A stretch of 64,000 nucleotides of DNA from Microbacterium terrae (GCF_017831975.1 NZ_JAFDSS010000001.1:310001-374000), one strand, 5' to 3'. Shown: positions 9,275 to 18,001, numbered from the stretch's first letter. Notes: generated from the sequence alone by a model not told the origin. Numbers and translations are program-made.

Positions 9275-10078
9275 ATGACCGACACCCCCGCGCACCTGCA
9301 GGCACTCGCGATCGACATCGCCCGCGAGGCGGGGGAACTCGCGCGGAGGCGGCGCTCCGAGGGCGTCTCCATCGCGGCGACCAAGTCGACGCTGGCCGAC
9401 ATCGTCACCGAGGCCGACCGTGAGGTCGAAAATCTGGTGCGCCGGAGGATCGCCGAGGAGCGCCCCGGAGACGGATTCCTCGGCGAGGAGTCGGGCGCCG
9501 AGCGCGGGACCACCGACATCACGTGGGTCGTCGACCCGATCGACGGCACCGTCAACTACGCCTACGGCATCCCCGCGTACGCGGTGAGCATCGCCGCGGT
9601 TTCGGGGGAGCCTGACCCCGCGCACTACACGGCGCAGGCCGCGGCGGTCTTCAACCCCGCCAGTGGTGAGCTGTTCCACGCCGCACGGGGAGAGGGCGCG
9701 CATCTCGACGGCGCGCGCCTGGCGGTCACCCCGGCACCGGACGTGTCGGGCGCGCTGGTGGCCACCGGGTTCGGCTACGACCCGTCGACGCACGCGGGAG
9801 ACCTCGCCCGCGCGGGCCGGGTGCTGGCTTTCTCGCGAGACCTGCGGCGCATCGGCGCGGCATCCCTCGACCTCGCGTTCGTGGCAGCGGGGCGTCTCGA
9901 CGGCTACTTCGAGCGAGGTCTGCACCCCTGGGACCACGCCGCCGGCGCGCTGCTCGTCACCGAGGCGGGGGGTCTGGTCGGAGGCGGGGGAGAGGGTGGC
10001 ACGCCGTCGCGGGTGATGACTGTCGCAGCCGGTCCCGAGCTGTTTCCGCGGCTGCTCGAAGCGGCGCTCGCGGTCTGA
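9275..10078 (+). CDS. Inositol monophosphatase family phosphatase
   Basis: Mg2+-dependent phosphatase of 267 residues. Metal ligands of the family are all visible: E71 in LGEES, D87 and D90 in WVVDPIDGTVN, and D220 in HPWDHAAGALLVTEAGG. Substrates in actinobacteria include inositol phosphate, histidinol phosphate and 3'-phosphoadenosine phosphate; the motifs do not discriminate. The gene is probably transcribed as a leaderless mRNA and stands alone, divergent from the oxidoreductase. Confidence 0.9.
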   Translation: MTDTPAHLQALAIDIAREAGELARRRRSEGVSIAATKSTLADIVTEADREVENLVRRRIAEERPGDGFLGEESGAERGTTDITWVVDPIDGTVNYAYGIPAYAVSIAAVSGEPDPAHYTAQAAAVFNPASGELFHAARGEGAHLDGARLAVTPAPDVSGALVATGFGYDPSTHAGDLARAGRVLAFSRDLRRIGAASLDLAFVAAGRLDGYFERGLHPWDHAAGALLVTEAGGLVGGGGEGGTPSRVMTVAAGPELFPRLLEAALAV

Positions 10079-10156
10079 GGGTTTCGGTTTTGTGAAGATT
10101 CCGCACGAATCGCCGCGGAACCCGAGCCGCACATGGCATTCCCAGACGCCCCGGGG

Positions 10157-10162
10157 TAGTGT
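10157..10162 (+). promoter_or_regulatory. -10 box TAGTGT of the M23 peptidase gene
   Basis: TAGTGT fits TAnnnT. Initiation near 10169 would exclude the GTG at 10159 as the start codon and create a leader of about 60 bases that contains the hairpin at 10175-10199. Confidence 0.4.
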
Positions 10163-10174
10163 TTACCCGATCGT

Positions 10175-10199
10175 TACCTTGGCCGCCCGAACGGCAAGG
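10175..10199 (+). promoter_or_regulatory. Stable hairpin in the 5' leader of the M23 peptidase gene
   Basis: ACCTT, a bulged G, then GCCG pairs with CGGC and AAGGT around the loop CCCGAA. It lies between the likely promoter and the likely start codon. It may control translation; it does not match the c-di-AMP (ydaO) riboswitch core that precedes many actinobacterial wall hydrolases. Confidence 0.4.
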
Positions 10200-10227
10200 T
10201 GAGTACCTCGCCCGAACGACCGTACCG

Positions 10228-11952
10228 TTGCCCCCCGCGACACGACCGAGAGCTCCATTCCGCTTGTTCCCCGAAGCCCCTCAGGCTGCCGACGCGCCCA
10301 CGCGTCGGTCGAGCCGCCCGATCCTCGCGCCCTTCGCGCAGGCGGACACGGCTTCGGTCTCGCGCGCGGAGATGCGGCGTCGCTCGACCGAGGGGTCGGC
10401 TGATCGTCCGGCGATCGTCTGGGGAAGCCCCAAGCAGACTTCGGATGCCGCGCCCGTGGTGACATCGACGGCTGCGGCATCGTCTGTTGCGGAGCCGACG
10501 GCACCGGTCACGGCGACCCCGGCTCCGGCCGCGATCGACCACCACGAGGTCACCGTCGCCGAGGCGATCGCCCCCGTAGCTCCGACCCCGCCGATCACGG
10601 CCACGCCCGCTTCGGTGGCTCCGGCCGCCGCATCCGCTCCCGAGGTGGGGAGCAGACGTGCTCGCCGCGTCGTCGCCCCGCTCGACGCCGAGCCGGTCAC
10701 CGTCGCGATCCCCGAGATCGCCCCGGTGGCGCCGGTGGAGCCGCCGCGTGCCGAGCCTGCGTTCCTCGCCGAGATCCGGATGCCTTCCGCCGAGACGGCG
10801 ACGGCGTTCGACTCCTCCGCGCCCTCCGCTCCGCATGTCGAGCCGGTCGCCACTCCGACCGCCGCGTTCGAACTGATCGAGCCGGTCGTCGACACGACCC
10901 CGGTCGCGTTCGAGCCCGCAGCGACGGAATCGACGACACTCGTCGAGACGACCCCCATCTCGACCGCATCGACCGACTCGATGGGCGCGGCGCCCAAGAC
11001 TGCCGAGCACGCGGCTCCGACTGCCGACACGCACGAAGCGCACGCCCCGGTCATCGACGAGTTCGAGGCATCCGCCCGTCTCTTCTCCTTCACGAGTGAG
11101 ACCCCCGTGCAGCAGGCCACCGCCGAGTCGGTCGACGGCGACGCCGCGGCTGGAGGCGACGAGGCGCCCGCTCGCGAGCGGACTCACACCGCACCTCGGC
11201 GGTCGCGGATGACCGGCGCATCGTTCAAGCGCGTCACCGCCGCGTCGTTCTCGATGGGCATCATGGGCGTGGTCGGACTGCTGACCGTGGGCATGACAAC
11301 CCCGGTCACGGCTGTGGCCGCGGCATCCGGGATCGACCAGGCGGCAATGTCGGTCGTCGCCCCCGGTGACGTCGCACCTGAAGGCGACGAGATCCAGGCG
11401 TACGTCGCCCCCGCCACCGCCGAGAGCGACACGCTTCAGCGCAGCGAGAACTACGGCACGACCACGGCTGCCGAGATGGCGAGCGAGGCCGGCATCTCGA
11501 ACTTCTCGAACCTGTTCGTCAACGACCCGACCGCTGCGATCCAGTGGCCGTTCGCGGTCGGCGTGTCGATGTCGTACGGCTTCGGCTGGCGTTCGGGTCG
11601 CATGCACGAGGGCATCGACTTCACGCCCGGCAACGGCGCCCCCATCCAGGCGATCGCCGACGGCACGGTGCGCGTCGCGTCCGAAGCGGGCGGCGCATAC
11701 GGTGTGCACGTGATCATCGACCACGTCATCGACGGCCAGCTGATCTCGAGCCACTACGCGCACATGCAGTACGGCTCGCTCCAGGTGACCGCCGGTCAGA
11801 AGGTCACGGTGGGCACGATCCTCGGCCGCACGGGCAACACCGGCCGCTCGTACGGCGCCCACACCCACTTCGAGCTCCTCATGAACGGCACGACGGCCAT
11901 CGACCCGATGCCGTGGCTGCGCGAGAACGCCGGGAGGGACGAGCTCGGTTAA
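10228..11952 (+). CDS. M23-family peptidoglycan endopeptidase with long disordered N-terminal region
   Basis: Membrane-anchored cell-wall peptidase, 574 residues from this start. Residues 1-320 are an Ala/Pro/Thr-rich low-complexity region, then a hydrophobic anchor (SFSMGIMGVVGLLTVGM, about 340-356), then a C-terminal LytM domain. The Zn ligands are clear: H460 in MHEGIDF with the paired D, and H545/H547 in GAHTHFEL. The start is uncertain: TTG at 10228 is chosen because the -10 box and the leader hairpin lie upstream; GTG 10159 and ATG 10372 are alternatives in the same frame. The unusually long N-terminal tail lies before the anchor and is therefore probably cytoplasmic. Confidence 0.75.
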   Translation: MPPATRPRAPFRLFPEAPQAADAPTRRSSRPILAPFAQADTASVSRAEMRRRSTEGSADRPAIVWGSPKQTSDAAPVVTSTAAASSVAEPTAPVTATPAPAAIDHHEVTVAEAIAPVAPTPPITATPASVAPAAASAPEVGSRRARRVVAPLDAEPVTVAIPEIAPVAPVEPPRAEPAFLAEIRMPSAETATAFDSSAPSAPHVEPVATPTAAFELIEPVVDTTPVAFEPAATESTTLVETTPISTASTDSMGAAPKTAEHAAPTADTHEAHAPVIDEFEASARLFSFTSETPVQQATAESVDGDAAAGGDEAPARERTHTAPRRSRMTGASFKRVTAASFSMGIMGVVGLLTVGMTTPVTAVAAASGIDQAAMSVVAPGDVAPEGDEIQAYVAPATAESDTLQRSENYGTTTAAEMASEAGISNFSNLFVNDPTAAIQWPFAVGVSMSYGFGWRSGRMHEGIDFTPGNGAPIQAIADGTVRVASEAGGAYGVHVIIDHVIDGQLISSHYAHMQYGSLQVTAGQKVTVGTILGRTGNTGRSYGAHTHFELLMNGTTAIDPMPWLRENAGRDELG

Positions 11953-11972
11953 AGAGAGCGCCTAAGCTCTGG

Positions 11973-11978
11973 TATTCT
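11973..11978 (+). promoter_or_regulatory. -10 box TATTCT for tRNA-Thr
   Basis: TATTCT fits TAnnnT and lies about 30 bases before the tRNA 5' end. The following leader folds into a TTCG-capped hairpin. Confidence 0.5.
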
Positions 11979-11986
11979 CTTCTAGT

Positions 11987-12002
11987 TGCCTTTTCGAAGG
12001 CA
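11987..12002 (+). other. TTCG-capped hairpin in the pre-tRNA leader
   Basis: TGCCTT-TTCG-AAGGCA, a perfect 6-bp stem with the very stable TTCG tetraloop, ending four bases before tRNA-Thr. It has no U tract, so it is more likely a processing or leader element than a terminator of the peptidase gene. Confidence 0.55.
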
Positions 12003-12006
12003 GCAC

Positions 12007-12078
12007 GCCCCGATAGCTCAGTGGCAGAGCACTTCCATGGTAAGGAAGGGGTCGTCAGTTCAATCCTGACTCGGGGCT
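12007..12078 (+). tRNA. tRNA-Thr (GGT)
   Basis: The acceptor stem GCCCCGA pairs with TCGGGGC, with discriminator T at 12078. The anticodon stem CTTCC/GGAAG encloses ATGGTAA, anticodon GGT. The T arm is GTCAGTTCAATCCTGAC. CCA is not encoded. Confidence 0.95.
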
Positions 12079-12111
12079 CGCAGCATCCGCTCGCGACAGT
12101 GGATGCGGTAT

Positions 12112-12185
12112 GGCAGGGTAGCTCAGTTGGTGAGAGCGCACGACTCATAATCGTGAGGTCGCGGGTTCAAGCCCCGCTCCTGCTA
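12112..12185 (+). tRNA. tRNA-Met (CAT), probable integration site
   Basis: Elongator-type tRNA-Met: anticodon stem CACGA/TCGTG with loop CTCATAA and T arm GCGGGTTCAAGCCCCGC. The acceptor GGCAGGG pairs with TCCTGCT only with G-T wobbles at both ends, and discriminator A is at 12185. The imperfect acceptor could reflect replacement of the 3' end by an integrated element, since an integrase gene lies 0.4 kb downstream on the same strand. Confidence 0.92.
12161..12185 (+). other. Candidate attachment site (attL) at the tRNA-Met 3' end
   Basis: Tyrosine integrases of this kind usually recombine within the T arm and 3' end of a tRNA gene. The position next to the excisionase and integrase fits. 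I could not see a second copy of this segment by eye, so the partner site is unidentified. Confidence 0.35.
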
Positions 12186-12196
12186 CTTCAATATAT

Positions 12197-12210
12197 AGCC
12201 TGATCAGGCT
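12197..12210 (+). terminator. Palindrome after tRNA-Met, possible terminator
   Basis: AGCCTGATCAGGCT is a perfect 14-base palindrome (five-pair stem with a GATC loop) followed by TTCTT. A second hairpin TGTCCC-ATCTGAA-GGGACA follows at 12215-12233. Either could end tRNA transcription or act at the element boundary. Confidence 0.45.
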
Positions 12211-12358
12211 TTCTTGTCCCATCTGAAGGGACAGAGATCTGATGTGTGTAGCACTTATTCACCGCCTTTCCACAGGTGTGGACCGATTCGCGGCGTTTCG
12301 GCTCCGAGGGTTCGAGTGCGCTCGGCTCGTCTGGGACGACCTGGCGCACCTGTCCGGC

Positions 12359-12592
12359 ATGGACAGGGAACAGCTTTCCGCGCTCGGGTTGGAGCAGATG
12401 CTCACGACGAGCGAGCTCGCCGCTTACCTCGGTGTCAAGGTGCAGACGATCTACGACTTGCGTTCTGAGGGGCGTGGTCCGATCGCGATACCGGTCGGTG
12501 GAGGGCTACGATTCAGGGTCTCGGACGTGCGGGCCTGGCTCGATGGCCGGCGTGAGGGTGCGGCTGCCGCGGCCCGGGGTACTGAGTTCTGA
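12359..12592 (+). CDS. Excisionase-like helix-turn-helix protein
   Basis: Small DNA-binding protein of 77 residues with a MerR/excisionase-type winged helix: LTTSELAAYLGVKVQTIYDLRSEG followed by the wing and RFRVSDVRAWLDGRR. Its stop overlaps the integrase ATG (TGATG), so the two are coupled, the standard excisionase-integrase layout. It would bend DNA at the attachment site and favour excision. The start is uncertain: the frame is open from ATG 12242, but the extra residues are not HTH-like; ATG 12398 is a third option. Confidence 0.7.
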   Translation: MDREQLSALGLEQMLTTSELAAYLGVKVQTIYDLRSEGRGPIAIPVGGGLRFRVSDVRAWLDGRREGAAAAARGTEF

Positions 12593-13800
12593 TGGCCGGG
12601 CGACCGCGCCTGCCGATCGGCACCTTCGGAGAGATCACCACTCGCGAGGTGGCACCTCGGCGGTTTCGGGCATCCGCACGATTGAGGGACTGGGACGGCC
12701 GGACCCGACAAGTGTCGGCGACCAGTGAGTCTGCCAGCGCGGCGCGCTCCGCCCTGAAGGCGCGCATCGCAGAACGCATGCGCGCTGGTGACACAAGCGG
12801 AGCCCTCACCGCGGACTCGCCCTTCGCTGACCTCGCGGACGCGTGGCTCGAAGACCTGCGCATGGATTCGGATAGATCCGATGGCACCAAGGAGGTCTAC
12901 GAGCGCGAACTGCGGTCACTCGTGCAGCCGACATTCCAGCACTTCACGGTCCGCGAGGTGACCGTCGGTCGGATCGAGCGGTTCTTGAAGGAGCAACGTT
13001 CGCGGTCGTACGCCCGGGCGAAGCACTCCCGCACGATTCTCAGTATGGTCCTCGGGTTCGCCGTGCGACGCGAGATCATCGCTCGAAACCCTGTGAAGGA
13101 GACCTCGCGTCTCAAGAAGCCGAAGCAGGTGCCGAAGGCGCTCACGCCCGAACAGATCGAACTGATCCGCCGAGCTGCGGCTGAGTGGCGGACGGGACCC
13201 GGGGTACTCGGTCCTCGACCCGATGGTCAGGTTCGAGACATCATCGAGTTCATGCTCGGCACGGCAACCCGCATTGGGGAAGCGCTCGCGATCCGGAAGT
13301 GCGATGTCGACGTGACCTCGGAGATACCCACGGTAACTATCGCGGGCACGATCGTCGTTCGCAGAGACAGAGGTGTCGTTCGCCAAGGCTGGACGAAGAC
13401 GGGTGAGTCGAGGCGAGTCGCGATACCGGCGTTCGTCGCCGAAGTGCTTCGACGTCGCCTTGTTCTGCTTGCGGGTCTTCCCGAAGATCACCTGGTCTTC
13501 TTCACGCGGAACGGGACGCCGCTCACACCGAACAACGTGCGTCGGACGTTCCGCGAGATGCTCGCATCAGTTGGTTTGGACGAGGCCGAGATCTCGCCGC
13601 ACGCCTTCCGGCGCACGGGGGCGACCCTCCTCGCGAATCGGCTGGATATCGAGACAGCCGCCGAGGTGTTGGGCCACTCCACCCCGGCGACGACACGGGA
13701 TCACTACGTCGAGCCGAGCCACGCGGTCGATGCCGTCTCAGCGCTCGTGCTCCAGCGGCTCGGACCGCTCGAAGCCCCAAGGCGACCCCGACTACATTGA
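12592..13800 (+). CDS. int: Tyrosine-type site-specific integrase
   Basis: Phage-type recombinase of 402 residues with an N-terminal arm-binding region, a core-binding SAM-like domain (about 80-160) and the catalytic domain (about 180-395). The full catalytic set is visible: R227 (TATRIGEAL), K269 (TKTGESRR), H337-x-x-R340 (HAFRR), H362 (LGHST) and the nucleophile Y372 (DHYVEP). It is complete and apparently active. Its place next to tRNA-Met and an excisionase gene indicates a tRNA-targeted integrative element or prophage remnant. Its codon bias is slightly less GC-rich than its core neighbours. Confidence 0.93.
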   Translation: MAGRPRLPIGTFGEITTREVAPRRFRASARLRDWDGRTRQVSATSESASAARSALKARIAERMRAGDTSGALTADSPFADLADAWLEDLRMDSDRSDGTKEVYERELRSLVQPTFQHFTVREVTVGRIERFLKEQRSRSYARAKHSRTILSMVLGFAVRREIIARNPVKETSRLKKPKQVPKALTPEQIELIRRAAAEWRTGPGVLGPRPDGQVRDIIEFMLGTATRIGEALAIRKCDVDVTSEIPTVTIAGTIVVRRDRGVVRQGWTKTGESRRVAIPAFVAEVLRRRLVLLAGLPEDHLVFFTRNGTPLTPNNVRRTFREMLASVGLDEAEISPHAFRRTGATLLANRLDIETAAEVLGHSTPATTRDHYVEPSHAVDAVSALVLQRLGPLEAPRRPRLH

Positions 13801-13953
13801 GACTGCACTCCAGACCGGCGTGGCACGATGACGAGGATGCCGGCGCGGGTTTCGCTGGGGCATGGATGCCGAGCTTGCGTCACTTCGCTACTGGACGGTG
13901 CGCAGCCGCAACCTTGGCTGACCGCGCCTGACTCTCGTTACGAAAGATCCATC

Positions 13954-16212
13954 ATGAACGCACCCGCCGGAGCGCCCGCCCTCTCGACAGATCCGGCGAG
14001 TCCGCTCCTGAGCGCGCCGATGATCGGGGTGACGGGCTCAGTCGAGTCATAAGTGCTCGCGACCACTCTTCGCTTATCGTCATCGCTGGTGACGCGGGCC
14101 GTGCTACGCGCGACAGCCCACGGAGTCTACGAGGTGCGCATCGATGGTGTCCCTGTCAGCGAGGCGGTACTAGCGCCGGGATGGTCCTCGTATCCGCACC
14201 GTTTGGCAGTGGAAGAAGTCGACATCACCTTGATGATCCGAGATGGGGCACTGGTCGAGGTCCTCGTGGGGAACGGATGGTGGCGCGGCGGTCTGGGCTT
14301 CGTCAAGATGGGAATCGACTACGGGTCGGAGGTGGGCTTCGCGGCCGAAATCCTCATCCAGTATGCCGACACCACCAGCGCGAACGTCGCGACGAGCATG
14401 GACTGGCGTGCTCACACATCCGCGGTCGGACAGAACAGCATCTATGACGGAGAGGTGATCGACGCGACACTGGCCGGACGCTGGCTCGAGGTGGTCGAGA
14501 TCCCATTCGATTCGTCAGTTCTGGTGCCACAAGTGAAACCGCCCATCGTTAGGCATGAAGCATTGCGGCCGGTTTCCATCTCGTCTTCCTCGACCGGTTC
14601 GCCCGTGATCGACTTCGGCCAGAACCTCGTCGGCTGGGTTCGGCTGCGCGCTCGGGGTGAACCTGGCACTCGTGTGACGGTCCGCCATGCCGAGGTATTG
14701 GAGGGGCGAACTCGCGACGCGACCGCTGCGAGAGGCGAAGGCCACCGATACGTTCGTGCTCACAGGTGGGGATGACGTCTTCGAGCCCACGCTCACATTC
14801 CATGGGTTTCGCTTCGCGGAGGTCAGCGGGTACCCGGGCGAGCTCACCGAAGATGACATCGAGGCGGTGGTCGTTCATTCGAGGATGACGCGGACGGGAT
14901 ACTTCGAGTGCTCTGACCCACGAGTCGACCGACTCGTCGAGAACGCAGTCTGGGGGCAGCGAGGCAACTTCCTCGACGTGCCGACTGACTGCCCTCAGCG
15001 AGACGAACGGCTCGGGCGGACCGGTGACCTCGCTGTTTTCGCCTCAACCGCAACCTTTCAGTTCGATTGCGCCGACTTCCTGCATGGCTGGCTTCTGGAC
15101 CTCGAGGCCGATACGCGAGCGAATGGCTACGTGCCACTCGTGGTGCCGGACCTGTTCTCTCTGGCATCACCGGAAGCATTCGCGCCGTTTGCGCACACAC
15201 TCAGTCCGACCGCCATCTGGGGTGATGCGGCGATCTGGGTGCCTGAGGCACTGTGGTGGGCGTACGGAGATGTCGAGCGGCTGGCCATGCACTACCCGGC
15301 GATGGTGATGCATCTCGAGTCGATCATCCCGTTGCTTTCCGTGAACGGGCTCTGGGACCAGGGTTTCCAGCTCGGAGACTGGCTGGATCCGACGGCGCCG
15401 CCGGAAAAGCCGCGGGAAGGTAAGCGAGTCCGGCGGTCATCGCGACGGCCAGTCTCTACCGCAGCGCCGACTTCGCCGCGCGCGCCGCCGAAGTCCTCGG
15501 TAACCGCGCCGACTCGCAACGATGGCGCCGACTCGCGGATCAGACGCGGGCGGCGTTCCGCCGCGCATATGTGCGCCACGACGGGCGGATCGTGTCCGAC
15601 GCGCAGGCTGTCTATGCCCTCGCGATCCACTTCGGACTCCTCGAGCCGGATGAGCGAGCGTACGCCGGCGATCGTCTCGAGTATTTGGTGAGAGAAGGCG
15701 GATTCCGTTCGGGAACCGGGTTCGCCGGTACGCCGTTCGTCGTGTGGGCGTTGTGGGAGACAGGGCACGCCGATAGCGCATTCGCGTTGCTGCTTCAGAA
15801 CGAGAACCCGTCGTGGCTGTATGCGGTGGAATTAGGCGCCACGACGATTTGGGAGCGGTGGGATTCCCTGTTGCCGGATGGAAGCGTCAATCCGGGTGAC
15901 ATGACGAGCTTCAACCACTACGCGCTGGGCGCGGTCGTCGACTGGCTCTACAAAGTGGTTGCCGGGATCCGGCCCGCCGAGCCGGGCTATTCGCGCGTCA
16001 CCCTGCAGCCCACGCCCGGTCCAGGCCTCGAGTGGGCCCGTGGGGCGATCGACTCCCGGCGCGGGCGAATCGAGTCCGCCTGGCGACGCGAGGGTGATTC
16101 GATCGTCTTCGAGTGCGTCATTCCCGGTGGTGTCGAAGCGGATGTGCTCCTTCCCGATGGGCAGAAGGTGGTCGTCGGGTCTGGACAGCACCGATTCGTC
16201 ATCGCCGCATGA
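13954..16212 (+). pseudogene. GH78 alpha-L-rhamnosidase, disrupted by a stop and two frameshifts
   Basis: Remnant of a near full-length alpha-L-rhamnosidase (about 750 codons). Piece 1 ends at an in-frame TAA at 14050-14052. Piece 2 (14053 to about 14705) has the N-terminal jelly-roll (ATAHGVYEV, LAPGWSSY, DFGQNLVGW). A frameshift follows at the G run near 14700-14707. Piece 3 carries FHGFRFAEVSG and the acid-bearing DCPQRDERLG, then shifts frame again near 15424 (one base lost). Piece 4 runs to 16212 with TTIWERWDS and SFNHYALGAV. In the normally invariant RLGWTGD motif Trp is replaced by Arg, a further sign of relaxed selection. No ribosome binding site of note precedes the ATG at 13954. 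Confidence 0.88.
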
Positions 16213-16338
16213 TCGCGCGTCAGAGCAATGGACCCTTACCGCTTCGTGTCGAGATGTCGGTCGAGCCGTCGCGGAAGTCTTGTGCTGGGCGACTGTCATG
16301 CCGGCTGGAGGCGGGGTGACGCTCGCGTATATGCCGCA

Positions 16339-16371
16339 GCGGGCGCGTACTCGCTGGGAGTGCGCGCCCGC
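16339..16371. terminator. Bidirectional terminator between the rhamnosidase pseudogene and the transporter
   Basis: GCGGGCGCGTACTC and GAGTGCGCGCCCGC form a 14-bp stem (one T-G wobble) with loop GCTGG, located between two convergent genes. The remaining spacer (16213-16338) holds no gene I can support. Confidence 0.7.
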
Positions 16372-16391
16372 TGGACAGCAGGCCGAATTCG

Positions 16392-17915
16392 TCAGTCGTC
16401 GCTGAGGTCCTTCGTGAAGGGGGCGCCGGATTCGGCTCGGATGGTGCGCACTGCTTCCGTGCCGCCCAACTCGTCCGAAGGAGCGGATGCGTCGCCGGCG
16501 GCCGTCGCGGCAGTGGCGCGGCGTTCGAGCACCTCGACGCTGATCTCCTTGATCCGGCCTTCCAAGCGGTCGTAGCCGAGCGCGACCAGTCCGGTGGTGA
16601 AGGCCAGGATGCCGGGGATCCAGCTGTTGACGGCGACGATGCCGGCGATGGCGGCGGGCCCCTGCGTGTCGAGGCTGCCGTCGTACCCCGACAGCGAGAG
16701 CACCGCGCCGGCTATACCCACGGCGAGCGCGCCACCGACGGTGGTCGCGAAGGTGAACACAGCGCCGCCGACGCTCTCGAGGCGGCGCAGGCCCTTCCAC
16801 TCGTTGTAGGTCGAGTTGTCGAGCACGAGGATCGGGGCGAGGAACGCGACCGGCAGCGCGGACATCGCCGTCATCAGGCCCGCGACGATGATGAGCGCGA
16901 GGTTCGAGCCTGCGACCGACATCAGCATGAACCCGGCGGTGCCGATGAAACAGCCGAATGCGATGAGCCGTGAGATTGAGAATCGGCGGACCAGCGCGGG
17001 CAGGGCGATCATGATCGGGATGATGACGATGCCCGAAACGGATGCGACGCCCATCAGAGAGATGTCGCCGACGATGTAGCGGAAGTAGTACGTCCCGGCG
17101 GCGATGCCGCCGTAGATTCCGCTGAGAGCAGCGAGTCCCGACAGCACCCAGATGTACGGGTTGTGGCGCAGCACCTGGAAGATGTCCTTGAACTTCACGG
17201 CGGTCTCGGTGACGACGGCGGCCTTGGGGTCTTCGCGGAACAGCCAGAAGCGCACCAGACCGAGGAGGGTCGCGGGGATGGCGATACTGATGGCGACCAG
17301 CGACCAGGCGGCCGGGTCCTTGCCGGCCTGACCGATGGCGATGGGCATCGCGATCGTGATGCAGATCGAGACGACGACGACCACGATCGCGCCCTTCGCG
17401 CCCATGTCTGTGTAGTGCTCGCGGCGGGGGAACACGCGCGAGGTGAACAGCGGGCTGTTGGCGCCGAAGAGGGGCATGAACAGCGCGGTGAGCAGCAGGT
17501 ACGAGGTGAAGATCCAGACGTACTTCGCGACGTCGCCGAGCGCGCCCGGGGCAGAGAACATGAACGCTGTCAATGCCCAGCACGCGATGACGGTGAGGTC
17601 GAAGGGGCGAGCCTTGCCCCAGCGCGTCTCGGGAGCACGGTCGACCAGGTAGCCCGCGAGTAGTGCGCCTATGGCGTCGATCACTTTCACGGCGACGAGC
17701 AGCCCGCCGACGACCGCGATGTTGAGGTGGAGCGTGTCGGTCGCGTAGATCGTGAAGAAGCTGGTCATGGAGACGAGCGCGCTCATCGACATGGTCGGGG
17801 TAGACCACGGGATGGCCTTCCAGATAGAGACACGGTCCTGCTTCTTCAGGGCGCGCTCCGCCTCACGCTCTTCTGCGGTCGGCCTCGTCTGGGGGGGTGC
17901 TTCAGGTGACGCCAT
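16392..17915 (-). CDS. GPH-type sugar/cation symporter (MFS superfamily)
   Basis: Membrane transporter of 507 residues with about 12 hydrophobic segments, matching the glycoside-pentoside-hexuronide:cation symporter class (MelB/XynB-like). Typical features are the N-terminal GYLVDRAPETRWGKARPF loop after the second helix and the mid-protein cytoplasmic loop FREDPKAAV. The start ATG (17915) is preceded by GAAGGATGG. The neighbour is a dead alpha-L-rhamnosidase, so the ancestral role may have been glycoside or rhamnoside uptake. The promoter region contains a perfect palindrome overlapping a -10 box, so repression is likely. Confidence 0.82.
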   Translation of the reverse strand: MASPEAPPQTRPTAEEREAERALKKQDRVSIWKAIPWSTPTMSMSALVSMTSFFTIYATDTLHLNIAVVGGLLVAVKVIDAIGALLAGYLVDRAPETRWGKARPFDLTVIACWALTAFMFSAPGALGDVAKYVWIFTSYLLLTALFMPLFGANSPLFTSRVFPRREHYTDMGAKGAIVVVVVSICITIAMPIAIGQAGKDPAAWSLVAISIAIPATLLGLVRFWLFREDPKAAVVTETAVKFKDIFQVLRHNPYIWVLSGLAALSGIYGGIAAGTYYFRYIVGDISLMGVASVSGIVIIPIMIALPALVRRFSISRLIAFGCFIGTAGFMLMSVAGSNLALIIVAGLMTAMSALPVAFLAPILVLDNSTYNEWKGLRRLESVGGAVFTFATTVGGALAVGIAGAVLSLSGYDGSLDTQGPAAIAGIVAVNSWIPGILAFTTGLVALGYDRLEGRIKEISVEVLERRATAATAAGDASAPSDELGGTEAVRTIRAESGAPFTKDLSDD

Positions 17916-17960
17916 CGTCCATCCTTCGGTGTGACCCGCGTCATCGCGGGAATGTGTCGA

Positions 17961-17974
17961 AACGGTACACCGTT
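17961..17974 (-). promoter_or_regulatory. Operator palindrome AACGGTACACCGTT over the transporter promoter
   Basis: Perfect 14-base inverted repeat (AACGGT-AC-ACCGTT). On the minus strand it includes TACCGT (complement of 17963-17968), a TAnnnT -10 box for the transporter. A repressor bound here would block that promoter. It differs from the TTAGCG-type palindrome, so a second regulator is implied. Confidence 0.6.
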
Positions 17975-18001
17975 CGGTAAGCGCGGCCAAGCGCCACTGC
18001 A

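Larger units (their letters stand above)
12197..13800 (+). mobile_element. Integration module of an integrative element (xis-int) at tRNA-Met
   Basis: Excisionase-like gene plus tyrosine integrase directly downstream of tRNA-Met. No phage structural, replication or conjugation genes are seen in the window, so the element is either a remnant or a large island whose far end lies further downstream. Confidence 0.55.

Noticed and set aside
10159..10227. Extending the M23 peptidase to GTG 10159
   Set aside because: The GTG lies within the predicted -10 box and the added residues would contain the leader hairpin. It cannot be excluded.
10140..10260. c-di-AMP (ydaO) riboswitch before the M23 peptidase gene
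   Set aside because: The conserved ydaO core sequences are not visible; only a simple hairpin is.
12242..12358. N-terminal extension of the excisionase-like protein from ATG 12242
   Set aside because: The extra 39 residues have no HTH similarity and no convincing ribosome binding site; the start at 12359 gives the normal size. Kept as an alternative only.
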